A stretch of 8,319 nt of DNA, taken from NCBI GenBank assembly GCA_947306285.1, contig CAMZGB010000039.1:1-8319 (forward strand), given 5' to 3'. How positions within the stretch are numbered: position 1 is the stretch's first letter; every line of letters begins with the position of its first letter. The notes under the pieces are model-generated. The model had not been told where the DNA came from, made no database searches, and saw nothing but the letters and a program-made list of their open reading frames with translations. Source of the DNA: an uncultured Lachnospira sp. (lineage in GTDB: Bacteria; Bacillota; Clostridia; Lachnospirales; Lachnospiraceae). A program made the position numbers and the translations under genes. Positions 1-5,906 of this stretch are shown here, piece after piece.

Positions 1-223
1 GTGAAAACAGTGGATTAATCATGGCTGCAATCACCATAGATATCAGAACCATAATGAAGTATCTTAAGCCCTCACTTTTTTTAAGCATAAAATAATAGAC
101 CGTGGCGCATACAAACGACACGGCTATCATTCCAGTCTGCATCCAAAACGTTGAGAATGCAATGACCGCTATGAAAAATATTAAGTTTGTGAAAGGATGA
201 AATCTCCCAAACTCATCATTCAT
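1..223 (-). CDS. ECF transporter transmembrane (T) component, EcfT-like, N-terminal part
   Basis: The gene starts at the ATG complementary to 221-223 and runs off the window edge; 74 codons are visible. It begins MNDEFGRFHPFTNLIFF, followed by hydrophobic segments at about residues 14-30, 31-44 and 54-68, and ends at INPLFS, the point where relatives have an 'NP-x-F-x-H' motif. The FHP...N opening followed by closely spaced membrane helices fits the T component of energy-coupling factor transporters. That subunit transmits ATPase movements to a substrate-binding S component. A purine-rich AAAGGAG lies about 15 bases upstream of the ATG, rather far, and the preceding DUF4430 gene stops only four bases before the start, so the two are co-transcribed. 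Position in a B12-riboswitch operon suggests that the complex imports a corrinoid. The ATPase and S-component genes would be expected beyond base 1. Family assignment is from remembered motifs; the cobalamin substrate is inference. Confidence 0.75.
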   Translation of the reverse strand, partial: MNDEFGRFHPFTNLIFFIAVIAFSTFWMQTGMIAVSFVCATVYYFMLKKSEGLRYFIMVLISMVIAAMINPLFS

Positions 224-227
224 TCTT

Positions 228-725
228 CTATTTCACGTCTCCTTTTTTACAAGTAAATTTCCATGATATTACATCATCTCTTTTTATTTTATAATCACTT
301 GAACTCTTGTGCGGAATTTTATTATTTACTTTATACATCCATCCCGACTGTGGCCCACAACTAAATTCGTAAAAGTTATCTATTCCTTTTACATATTTGT
401 TTCCTGCCGTGTCAGAACTCTCCATTGAAATATTCTTATCTTTTGTGACTCTGCGCAAAATATCATAGGCTGAATCTCCCTTGTGGAGATCCACCTTTGT
501 CTTTTTCAAAATCATACCATCTTTTGGAACTTTATCTCTAAGTTCTAAATCAAGAATATCTTTATTATCCAAAATATTTTTGCAATCTATAGAAATGTTA
601 CAGCTTCCGATAATTACATCTTTCTTTTCCTCTTTTTTAGAGTTAATAAACTCCATCACTACAACCAAAATGGCAATAATTATTAATGGTGCTACTATTC
701 TTGCTACTCTATTGTTTCTAAACAT
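228..725 (-). CDS. Membrane-anchored DUF4430 protein (transcobalamin C-terminal-domain-like)
   Basis: This 165-residue protein has one N-terminal membrane segment (about 8-27), preceded by Arg residues and followed by a Lys/Glu-rich linker, so the rest should face outside. Residues 40-160 form a DUF4430 domain, the family related to the C-terminal beta domain of intrinsic factor and transcobalamin. Diagnostic features are CNISIDCKNIL (42-52), a D-S-A-Y-D-I-L helix (84-90), EFSCGPQSGWMYKVNN (120-135) and DDVISWKFTC (150-159). Cysteines at 42, 48, 123 and 159 could form extracytoplasmic disulfides. The start is the ATG one base after the upstream gene's TAA, with AGAGG about six bases before it inside the end of that gene, so translation is probably coupled. 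In animal proteins this domain caps cobalamin held against an alpha-barrel; the upstream gene supplies that second half. Ligand binding by this protein is inferred from homology, operon position and riboswitch control. It could instead bind another corrinoid or precursor. Confidence 0.82.
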   Translation of the reverse strand: MFRNNRVARIVAPLIIIAILVVVMEFINSKKEEKKDVIIGSCNISIDCKNILDNKDILDLELRDKVPKDGMILKKTKVDLHKGDSAYDILRRVTKDKNISMESSDTAGNKYVKGIDNFYEFSCGPQSGWMYKVNNKIPHKSSSDYKIKRDDVISWKFTCKKGDVK

Positions 726-726
726 T

Positions 727-2025
727 TTAACCTCTCTTTTTAAAAATAAAGAACGTTATTCCAACCGAACAGCATGCAACAATTACCAGTCCAATCCACC
801 AAAGTCCGCTTAAGTCCTTTTCATCTTTTGTTTTGCTAACTGTAGTTTCCTTAACTATATTAACAGTTGTAGGCTCATTTGTGGTAGTTATTTTTTCTTT
901 GTTTTTATTTTTCTTTTTGCTTTTTTTATGAGCCGTGCTCTCTACATTTATATTATTATCATTTTTGATATTGTTTTCATTTTTTGTTTTTATTTGTCTA
1001 CTCTTCTGTTTTCTGGGTTTTCTATACTTCTTTTTAACGGCCACTTTTTTCATGTTGAAAATTGGTGGATCATTCTCAAGAATATTTCTATAAGCTACTA
1101 GTGCGTAGAATGCTTGATCCGTTGACATTTGATTCACTAGTGTTCTATCGGTATGTTTAAATCCACCGTTATCATAGTATTTCATCAATCCATCTAGCAC
1201 TGTCTTTCCATTTTTCACAAATCTTTTGTCTTTCACACTTATTCCAAACGAGGAAATCGCCGTCAAAACCTGACTACAGCTCTCGCAGTTTTCTTTCCCC
1301 ATTGATTCAAATGCTCCATTTGATTTTTGTTTTTGGGACAAAACTTTTATTCCATTATCAATTACTTTTTTCACATCTTCGTCTTTTTTATAGTAAGGAA
1401 TGAGCGACTGTATGGCAATTGCCGTCATATCCACATCCGCCGTTTTACTAAGTAGCGCCCATCCTCCTTTAGGAAGTGCCGAAGATACCATCAGGTCTTT
1501 ATATTTTTCTCTGCCACCAACTTTTCCCTTGTATCCATTTCTAGGGTTGACATCATATGCTCCGCTGTTAAGCGCAATCAGTGCATATGCCGTTCCGTTC
1601 AAGCCCTGCTTGACTACATTATCCATCTCTGCCAAAGGGCTTATAACATCATACCCATAAAAATTGTAAGGGTTTTCACCTATCGATGTAAGCGCAATCA
1701 CTGTTCTCGAGTACTCGGTAAAAGCTCTTGTAGATAATTCTCCGTGGCTCTCATCTAAAACTTTTTTTAAATTATTCTTATATATATTTTTGTAATCATT
1801 CGTAATCTTGCCAGCTCTTGCTAGCCCCATCACAGTCCATTCTCCTCCTGCAGAATCATGAGTAGGGTTTTTAACAACATTCATTTGCCTGCGCGCAATT
1901 GTATTTATATATTTTGTAGTCTCTTTTTTAGATAAAACAATATTAGCATCAACAGTAGTTCCCGAGAGAACTACTGCTAATGCTAAACATAATATTATTA
2001 ATCTTTTAATGATGTTGTTTTTCAT
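727..2025 (-). CDS. Surface-anchored prenyltransferase-like alpha/alpha-barrel protein (intrinsic factor alpha-domain-like)
   Basis: This 432-residue protein has a signal peptide (about 1-27), an alpha/alpha-barrel of prenyltransferase/squalene-cyclase-type repeats (about 35-315), a Lys/Asn/Thr-rich low-complexity stalk (about 328-404) and a C-terminal membrane helix (about 408-427) ending in KKRG. Repeat landmarks include GGEWTVMGLARAG (60-72), LNGTAYALIALNSG (142-155), GGWALLSKTADVDMTA (187-202), NGAFESMGKENCESC (236-250) and GGFKH...STDQAFYALVAY (287-312). No DxDD cyclase motif is present, arguing for binding rather than catalysis. The same fold forms the N-terminal domain of intrinsic factor and transcobalamin. 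No LPxTG motif precedes the C-terminal helix, so anchoring is by the membrane segment rather than sortase. C247 and C250 form an unusual CxxC in one repeat. The start has no recognisable Shine-Dalgarno in the nine bases after the upstream stop. DUF4430 genes flank it on both sides. The fold call is firm; cobalamin binding is inferred. Confidence 0.8.
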   Translation of the reverse strand: MKNNIIKRLIILCLALAVVLSGTTVDANIVLSKKETTKYINTIARRQMNVVKNPTHDSAGGEWTVMGLARAGKITNDYKNIYKNNLKKVLDESHGELSTRAFTEYSRTVIALTSIGENPYNFYGYDVISPLAEMDNVVKQGLNGTAYALIALNSGAYDVNPRNGYKGKVGGREKYKDLMVSSALPKGGWALLSKTADVDMTAIAIQSLIPYYKKDEDVKKVIDNGIKVLSQKQKSNGAFESMGKENCESCSQVLTAISSFGISVKDKRFVKNGKTVLDGLMKYYDNGGFKHTDRTLVNQMSTDQAFYALVAYRNILENDPPIFNMKKVAVKKKYRKPRKQKSRQIKTKNENNIKNDNNINVESTAHKKSKKKNKNKEKITTTNEPTTVNIVKETTVSKTKDEKDLSGLWWIGLVIVACCSVGITFFIFKKRG

Positions 2026-2034
2026 TATCTATAA

Positions 2035-3126
2035 TTATTTTTTAATTTTGACTTTTTTCACCTTGCTCCACTTGCCGTAAACTTTTTGTCCGCTTACTAA
2101 AGCATACGCTCTTACTTTTGCGTAGCAAGTCTGTTTTTTCTTAAACTTCTTTGTCTTTATTGTTGTGTTCTTTGTAGTTGTAGTTTTTGCTTTTTTGAAT
2201 TTTTTATTATTTGCATATTTGAAAGCATATCCAGTAGCATTTTTTACTTTTTTAACAGTAATCTTTGCTTTCTTTCCTTTAACGTTTTTAATGCTCTTAA
2301 TCTCTGCTTTAGCAAGTTCTACTTTCTTTGAAGGGTTTTGATATTTTTCAATTGCACTTACTGCTGCCTTTATTTCTGTATCAGTCGCACCATATTTTTC
2401 TAGCACTTTAAGACCTTCATCATATGCCTTCTTTGCAGCAGCTATGCTCATATATTCTTTATCGTCCTTAACATCAGCCAATTTCTTAATTAATGCATCT
2501 TTGTTTGCGAGTTTTGTATTTGGGTAAGTTGATCCTGCGCCTTCATATCCAAGTCCTACGTCTGCACCATAGGCGAATACAGAGAATTTTGTTCTAATAA
2601 CATCACCCTCTTTTGCTAACACACTACCTGCCCCACTGTCTAGCGCTGCATTGTTTAAACCAAACATCCAGCCAGCCATAGCATTATATGCGTATGCTCC
2701 TAAATCTGGTGCTGCTGTATTACCATCATTTTTCTCATTTGATGGTGCATAGTATGTTCCGCTGTATCCTCCGCCCCAGTCATAATCATACTGTGGCATT
2801 TTTGAAATTGCAGCAGGAATATTTATTTTTCCAGTGTCTGCTTTTTTTATGTTTGTTAAATAAAACTTTGAAATGTCCGACAAGTCGCCTGCTTCAAATT
2901 CGATCTTATTTGCCTTCATTGCCTTAACAAACACATTTGCTACTGTGTCTTTGTCAGACAACTCAACTTTCATTGGTTTTACCAAAAGGCCTTGTCCAAT
3001 TGAAATTTTCTCAACTGTAAAGTAAGCATACTTTGCCTTTGCTGTTGCTGCTTGTGTGTTTACTGGCATTACTACTAGTGATAATGCTAATGCAATCGCA
3101 CAAACAATACTTAGAATTCTTTTCAT
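2035..3126 (-). CDS. Secreted DUF4430 protein with helical linker and basic fibronectin-like tail
   Basis: This 363-residue protein is the first gene after the cobalamin riboswitch. It has a signal peptide (about 1-27, cleavage near TQA-A) and no membrane anchor or lipobox. Residues 32-200 form a DUF4430-type domain with a TVANVFVKAMKAN helix (61-73), an aromatic, Gly-rich loop (113-127, with YDYDWGGGYSGTYY), MAGWMFGLNN (150-159, the equivalent of GWMYKVN in the smaller paralogue) and EGDVIRTKFSVFAYGADVG (173-191). Residues 205-262 are a charged helical segment like small FIVAR-type linkers. Residues 272-363 form a very lysine-rich fibronectin type III-like module ending in YGKWSKVKKVKIKK. 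The basic tail may hold the protein to the anionic cell wall; this is inference. The ATG has a strong GGAGGAA six bases upstream. Likely role: an extracellular cobalamin or corrinoid binder delivering to the anchored partners. It may instead act as an assembly cap for the alpha-barrel protein. Confidence 0.8.
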   Translation of the reverse strand: MKRILSIVCAIALALSLVVMPVNTQAATAKAKYAYFTVEKISIGQGLLVKPMKVELSDKDTVANVFVKAMKANKIEFEAGDLSDISKFYLTNIKKADTGKINIPAAISKMPQYDYDWGGGYSGTYYAPSNEKNDGNTAAPDLGAYAYNAMAGWMFGLNNAALDSGAGSVLAKEGDVIRTKFSVFAYGADVGLGYEGAGSTYPNTKLANKDALIKKLADVKDDKEYMSIAAAKKAYDEGLKVLEKYGATDTEIKAAVSAIEKYQNPSKKVELAKAEIKSIKNVKGKKAKITVKKVKNATGYAFKYANNKKFKKAKTTTTKNTTIKTKKFKKKQTCYAKVRAYALVSGQKVYGKWSKVKKVKIKK

Positions 3127-3132
3127 TTTGTC

Positions 3133-3139
3133 TTCCTCC
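3133..3139 (-). promoter_or_regulatory. Strong ribosome binding site of the first riboswitch-controlled gene
   Basis: GGAGGAA lies six bases before the ATG at 3126. It sits just past the terminator's U-tract, outside the hairpin, so control is expected through termination rather than by hiding this site. Confidence 0.8.
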
Positions 3140-3147
3140 GTTTTCTT

Positions 3148-3178
3148 AAAAATAAAAGTCTTGCTTTCGCAAGACTTT
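3148..3178 (-). terminator. Intrinsic terminator of the cobalamin riboswitch
   Basis: Read on the minus strand, AAAGTCTTGC and GCAAGACTTT form a perfect 10-bp stem (arms at 3169-3178 and 3155-3164) closed by a GAAA tetraloop, followed by a TATTTTT run. It lies between the aptamer and the ribosome binding site, the usual place for a riboswitch attenuator. Because the upstream LTA-synthase-family gene has no terminator of its own, this hairpin may also stop readthrough from the housekeeping operon. Confidence 0.9.
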
Positions 3179-3228
3179 GTAATCTAAATTAACTAAATCC
3201 GTTTGGACTTAGAATAGATTCGCCTTGC
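3169..3228 (-). promoter_or_regulatory. Candidate antiterminator helix
   Basis: On the minus strand, GCAAGGC (3222-3228) can pair with GTCTTGC (3169-3175), which is the 5' arm of the terminator; one pair is a G-U wobble. Between them, AATCTA (3215-3220) pairs with TAGATT (3181-3186), and CTAAGTCC (3205-3212) pairs with GGATTTAG (3193-3200) around an AAAC loop. All three helices nest into one long hairpin that excludes the terminator. The pairings are read directly from the sequence; the switching role is inference. Confidence 0.65.
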
Positions 3229-3380
3229 CTACGAACTACACTCAAACCGCGACTGAGCACTCTGGCTTATGATCATCCTACTAAGGTGTTTGTGAAACAT
3301 TCTCCCGTTCGTCCCAAATACAGTAGGGATAGACTGCGCCGGATTCTAACCGGACTTTCCTCATATTGTCACAGTATTTT
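3222..3380 (-). promoter_or_regulatory. Cobalamin (B12) riboswitch aptamer
   Basis: The minus strand carries the ordered landmarks of a cobalamin aptamer: GAGGAAAGTCCGG, a CCGG-TTAGAAT-CCGG hairpin (3339-3353), GCGCAGTC then CCCTACTGTATTTGGG (3313-3328), AGTAGGATGATCATAAGCCAG, and a somewhat divergent B12 box, AGCCAGAGTGCTCAGTCGCG (around 3248-3268). TATGA (3361-3365) pairs with TCATA (3269-3273) to enclose the core. ACGAAC (3307-3312) is complementary to GTTCGT (3231-3236), compatible with the long-range L5-L13 contact known in this class. The leader begins at the end of the upstream gene, and I see no convincing promoter there; it may lie inside that gene's 3' end. Ligand preference (adenosyl-, methyl- or hydroxocobalamin) cannot be settled by eye. 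Exact boundaries are approximate. Confidence 0.92.
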
Positions 3381-3383
3381 TAA

Positions 3384-5906
3384 TCATTCAGTGAAAATTT
3401 GCTTTGGCTCGATGTAGTAATCTCCGCCTTTCAAGAAGAAGAAATCATTCACACGATTCTTTTGATCAAACAGTTCATTGTACTGAATAACTGCATAATC
3501 ATTCAAATCCTTAGAGTACTTCGACTTCTGATTTACATCGTAGAATTTACCATCATCACCTTTATAGAACATCGCTGTAACAACTGGAAGTTTTTTCTTT
3601 AAGTTCATCAAATATTTATTGTATCCTGTTACATCAGCGTCAATCATATCTAATAAGTATGATGACAAATAGTTACAGCTCATATCCTCATTTTCTTTTT
3701 CTTTTATATCATAGTTTGCCCAAATAACATATGGTGTTGAGTACCAATTAGCTGTATCTTCTGTAGTAAATTCTGACATCTTTTTCTTAAATATTGTCTC
3801 GTAGAACTGTTCAACTAGTGGTGGTTGGTGATCTCCAAACATCACGATAACCGTTGGATCGTCCACCTTTTTATAATGCTCAACCAATTCCTTGAAAGCA
3901 TCATCTGACTGTTTCACAAGTGTCATGTACTGATTGTTTTCCTCAGTACTTAATCCAGATGTTGTTACTCTAACATCTACATTAACTTTTCCTCTCTGTC
4001 CTACATAACCACCGTGATTTTGGACAGTTACATTAAACTGATAATATGGAGCCTTGCTCTTCTTTTTCTCAGCTTCATAATCCTTAATAATCTGCTTCAT
4101 ATCACTAGCATCTGATACAAAGTTACGTGTGTACTTCGCGTTCTTATAATGCTCTTCTGAGTAGAAGTTGTCAAATCCTAGATAAGAGTAAACATTTGGT
4201 CTATTCCATCCATCTCTCTTATAAGGGTGATATGAATTATTTCCTGAATATCCTTGCATCTTAAGTGTTCTTGTCATCGATGGCAAGATTCCACTTAGCA
4301 AGTTGTTGTATGGCACTGCTCTTGGAGCAAAGAAAGCCATGTTGTTTCCTGTCAAAAATTCAAATTCAGAGTTGGCTGTGTTTGCGCCCTCAATAGATAC
4401 ATAGAGTTGTCCTCTAATTGCATCTTTCTTTAATGCTCTTAAATATGGCATATAATCTTCAGTAGTCTTCAACTCTCCGTCGTATGTAAAGTCCGCCAAA
4501 GACTCATTCATAATTGCGATAATGTTTGGCATCTTTTTCTTTGTTGCATTATCCTTAGATGTCTTGTCTGACTTATAGTCTTTAGTCAACTCTTTTACTC
4601 TATCAACCGAGTATCCTTTTGGTTTATCAGTCTTTATATATTTCCATGATGTCAAGAATGACAATGCCGTTCCATTTTTTCTATATGTAAGCTGTGGTTT
4701 CCACTGGCTATCCTCGATTCCTGCCTTTGATACAATCTCTGATTGAACAAAGAACCAGTAGCCGAAAATACATCCAGCTATAGCAATTGCAACCGGAATT
4801 GCTCTGAACTTAAGTCTAACACCCTTATAAGGTTTTAGCCCTAGCATTGTACCTGCGGCCGCTGCAAATAGTGCAACTCCCCAAAGCACCCACATGTCAA
4901 ACTCGTAAATATATCCTGCTGCCACATTCTTTGCAGTACCAATAGACATGATATCTTGTACTAACACTGGTACGCCTCTAAATGCTGTAACGAAATAGTT
5001 TGTTAAGCCTAAAACCAATGTAAATATCCATGTGATTAGAGATGCATACTGCGTTCTGTTTGTGATGGCATAGAACACCGCCAAAACAATCGCATAGATT
5101 AGCATATTTAGCCAACCCTCAAGCGTAAGGAGTTTTCCTTCCACATACGACATAGTATGCTTTGACAAAAGTTCCATTATCATATATGCAGTAAATGGAG
5201 TTGTTACGAAGAATAATCTTGAAATCCATTTCTGTATATCAATATCTTTGTCAGTTTTTCTCTTTATAAATCCTTGAATTCTTCTATATGGAAGCCAAAT
5301 AAGGACGATTCCTATTAGAAGAACGATTGCCATCTTTATGAATAATACATAATCATAGTATGCAAATGATACTCTGATTCTAACGTTGTCTGTCTTTAAA
5401 GTTTTGTTTCCATCAACTTCGCCGGCCTCAAGCACATGTGGATTATAAACTCCACTTACATAAACGCCAAAGCCTTGCGCATTCTTAAAATCATTACACT
5501 TAAATACTGCTGTGTAAGTGTCTTCCTCTTCTGTTTCAGGTCTATCTAAAAATCTAAACCACGCAAATTTGCCAGTCTCGATTGTGTTTGCCTCTATGGT
5601 ATCGGTACAAATTTCTTTGCCCTTATGGTAAATAGTAACTGTCATGCTACCAGTTGCTTTCTCCATACCCATGTTGTCCATACAAAGACCAATCTTTTTT
5701 AGTTCGCCGTCACGACCGATAAATGTCTGCTTGATAACACTATTGCTTTTAAGCTTAACCAACTTCTGATTTGGGTCTGCAAAAGCTCTAGTTTTGTGAG
5801 CGTTGTAACAAGCTTTATAATTTACCAATATAAACACAAGCCCTGCCAATACAAGCAAGGTTCCCAATATTCTTTTAATTAACGGCCATTTGCTGTTTTC
5901 CTTCAT
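3384..5906 (-). CDS. LTA synthase family membrane phosphoglycerol transferase (sulfatase fold)
   Basis: This 840-residue protein resembles lipoteichoic acid synthases and related enzymes that move glycerol-phosphate from phosphatidylglycerol to an outer-surface acceptor. One N-terminal membrane helix (about 10-29) is followed by an apparently extracytoplasmic domain (about 45-180), then helices at about 183-206, 228-247, 263-282, 286-306, 337-356 and 368-388. A sulfatase-like catalytic domain follows (about 458-770). Active-site landmarks are NIIAIMNES (461-469, metal-binding Glu468), EGANTANSEFEFLTG (506-520, probable nucleophile Thr510), TVQNHGGY (627-634) and VMFGDHQPP (688-696, Asp692 and His693). 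Canonical LtaS is about 650 residues with five helices and no comparable domain after helix 1, so this is a larger variant. Its acceptor may be a teichoic acid, glycolipid or another envelope glycan. The ATG overlaps the rsmI stop as ATGA, with AGGAGG four bases upstream, implying coupled expression. Confidence 0.88.
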   Translation of the reverse strand: MKENSKWPLIKRILGTLLVLAGLVFILVNYKACYNAHKTRAFADPNQKLVKLKSNSVIKQTFIGRDGELKKIGLCMDNMGMEKATGSMTVTIYHKGKEICTDTIEANTIETGKFAWFRFLDRPETEEEDTYTAVFKCNDFKNAQGFGVYVSGVYNPHVLEAGEVDGNKTLKTDNVRIRVSFAYYDYVLFIKMAIVLLIGIVLIWLPYRRIQGFIKRKTDKDIDIQKWISRLFFVTTPFTAYMIMELLSKHTMSYVEGKLLTLEGWLNMLIYAIVLAVFYAITNRTQYASLITWIFTLVLGLTNYFVTAFRGVPVLVQDIMSIGTAKNVAAGYIYEFDMWVLWGVALFAAAAGTMLGLKPYKGVRLKFRAIPVAIAIAGCIFGYWFFVQSEIVSKAGIEDSQWKPQLTYRKNGTALSFLTSWKYIKTDKPKGYSVDRVKELTKDYKSDKTSKDNATKKKMPNIIAIMNESLADFTYDGELKTTEDYMPYLRALKKDAIRGQLYVSIEGANTANSEFEFLTGNNMAFFAPRAVPYNNLLSGILPSMTRTLKMQGYSGNNSYHPYKRDGWNRPNVYSYLGFDNFYSEEHYKNAKYTRNFVSDASDMKQIIKDYEAEKKKSKAPYYQFNVTVQNHGGYVGQRGKVNVDVRVTTSGLSTEENNQYMTLVKQSDDAFKELVEHYKKVDDPTVIVMFGDHQPPLVEQFYETIFKKKMSEFTTEDTANWYSTPYVIWANYDIKEKENEDMSCNYLSSYLLDMIDADVTGYNKYLMNLKKKLPVVTAMFYKGDDGKFYDVNQKSKYSKDLNDYAVIQYNELFDQKNRVNDFFFLKGGDYYIEPKQIFTE

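Noticed and set aside
727..810. Sortase (LPxTG) anchor at the C-terminus of the alpha-barrel protein
   Set aside because: The stalk, hydrophobic helix and basic tail resemble a sortase signal, but no LPxTG-like motif precedes the helix; the local sequence is KDEKDLSGLWW. A simple membrane anchor is the better reading.
481..813. Plus-strand open frame of 110 codons across the DUF4430/alpha-barrel junction
   Set aside because: It is antisense to the ends of two well-supported genes and its apparent hydrophobicity mirrors the membrane segments on the other strand.
840..1040. T-rich low-complexity DNA as a possible repeat or degraded element
   Set aside because: It is in frame with the Lys/Asn/Thr stalk of the alpha-barrel protein; the bias comes from AAA/AAT/ACT codons and there are no regular repeat units.
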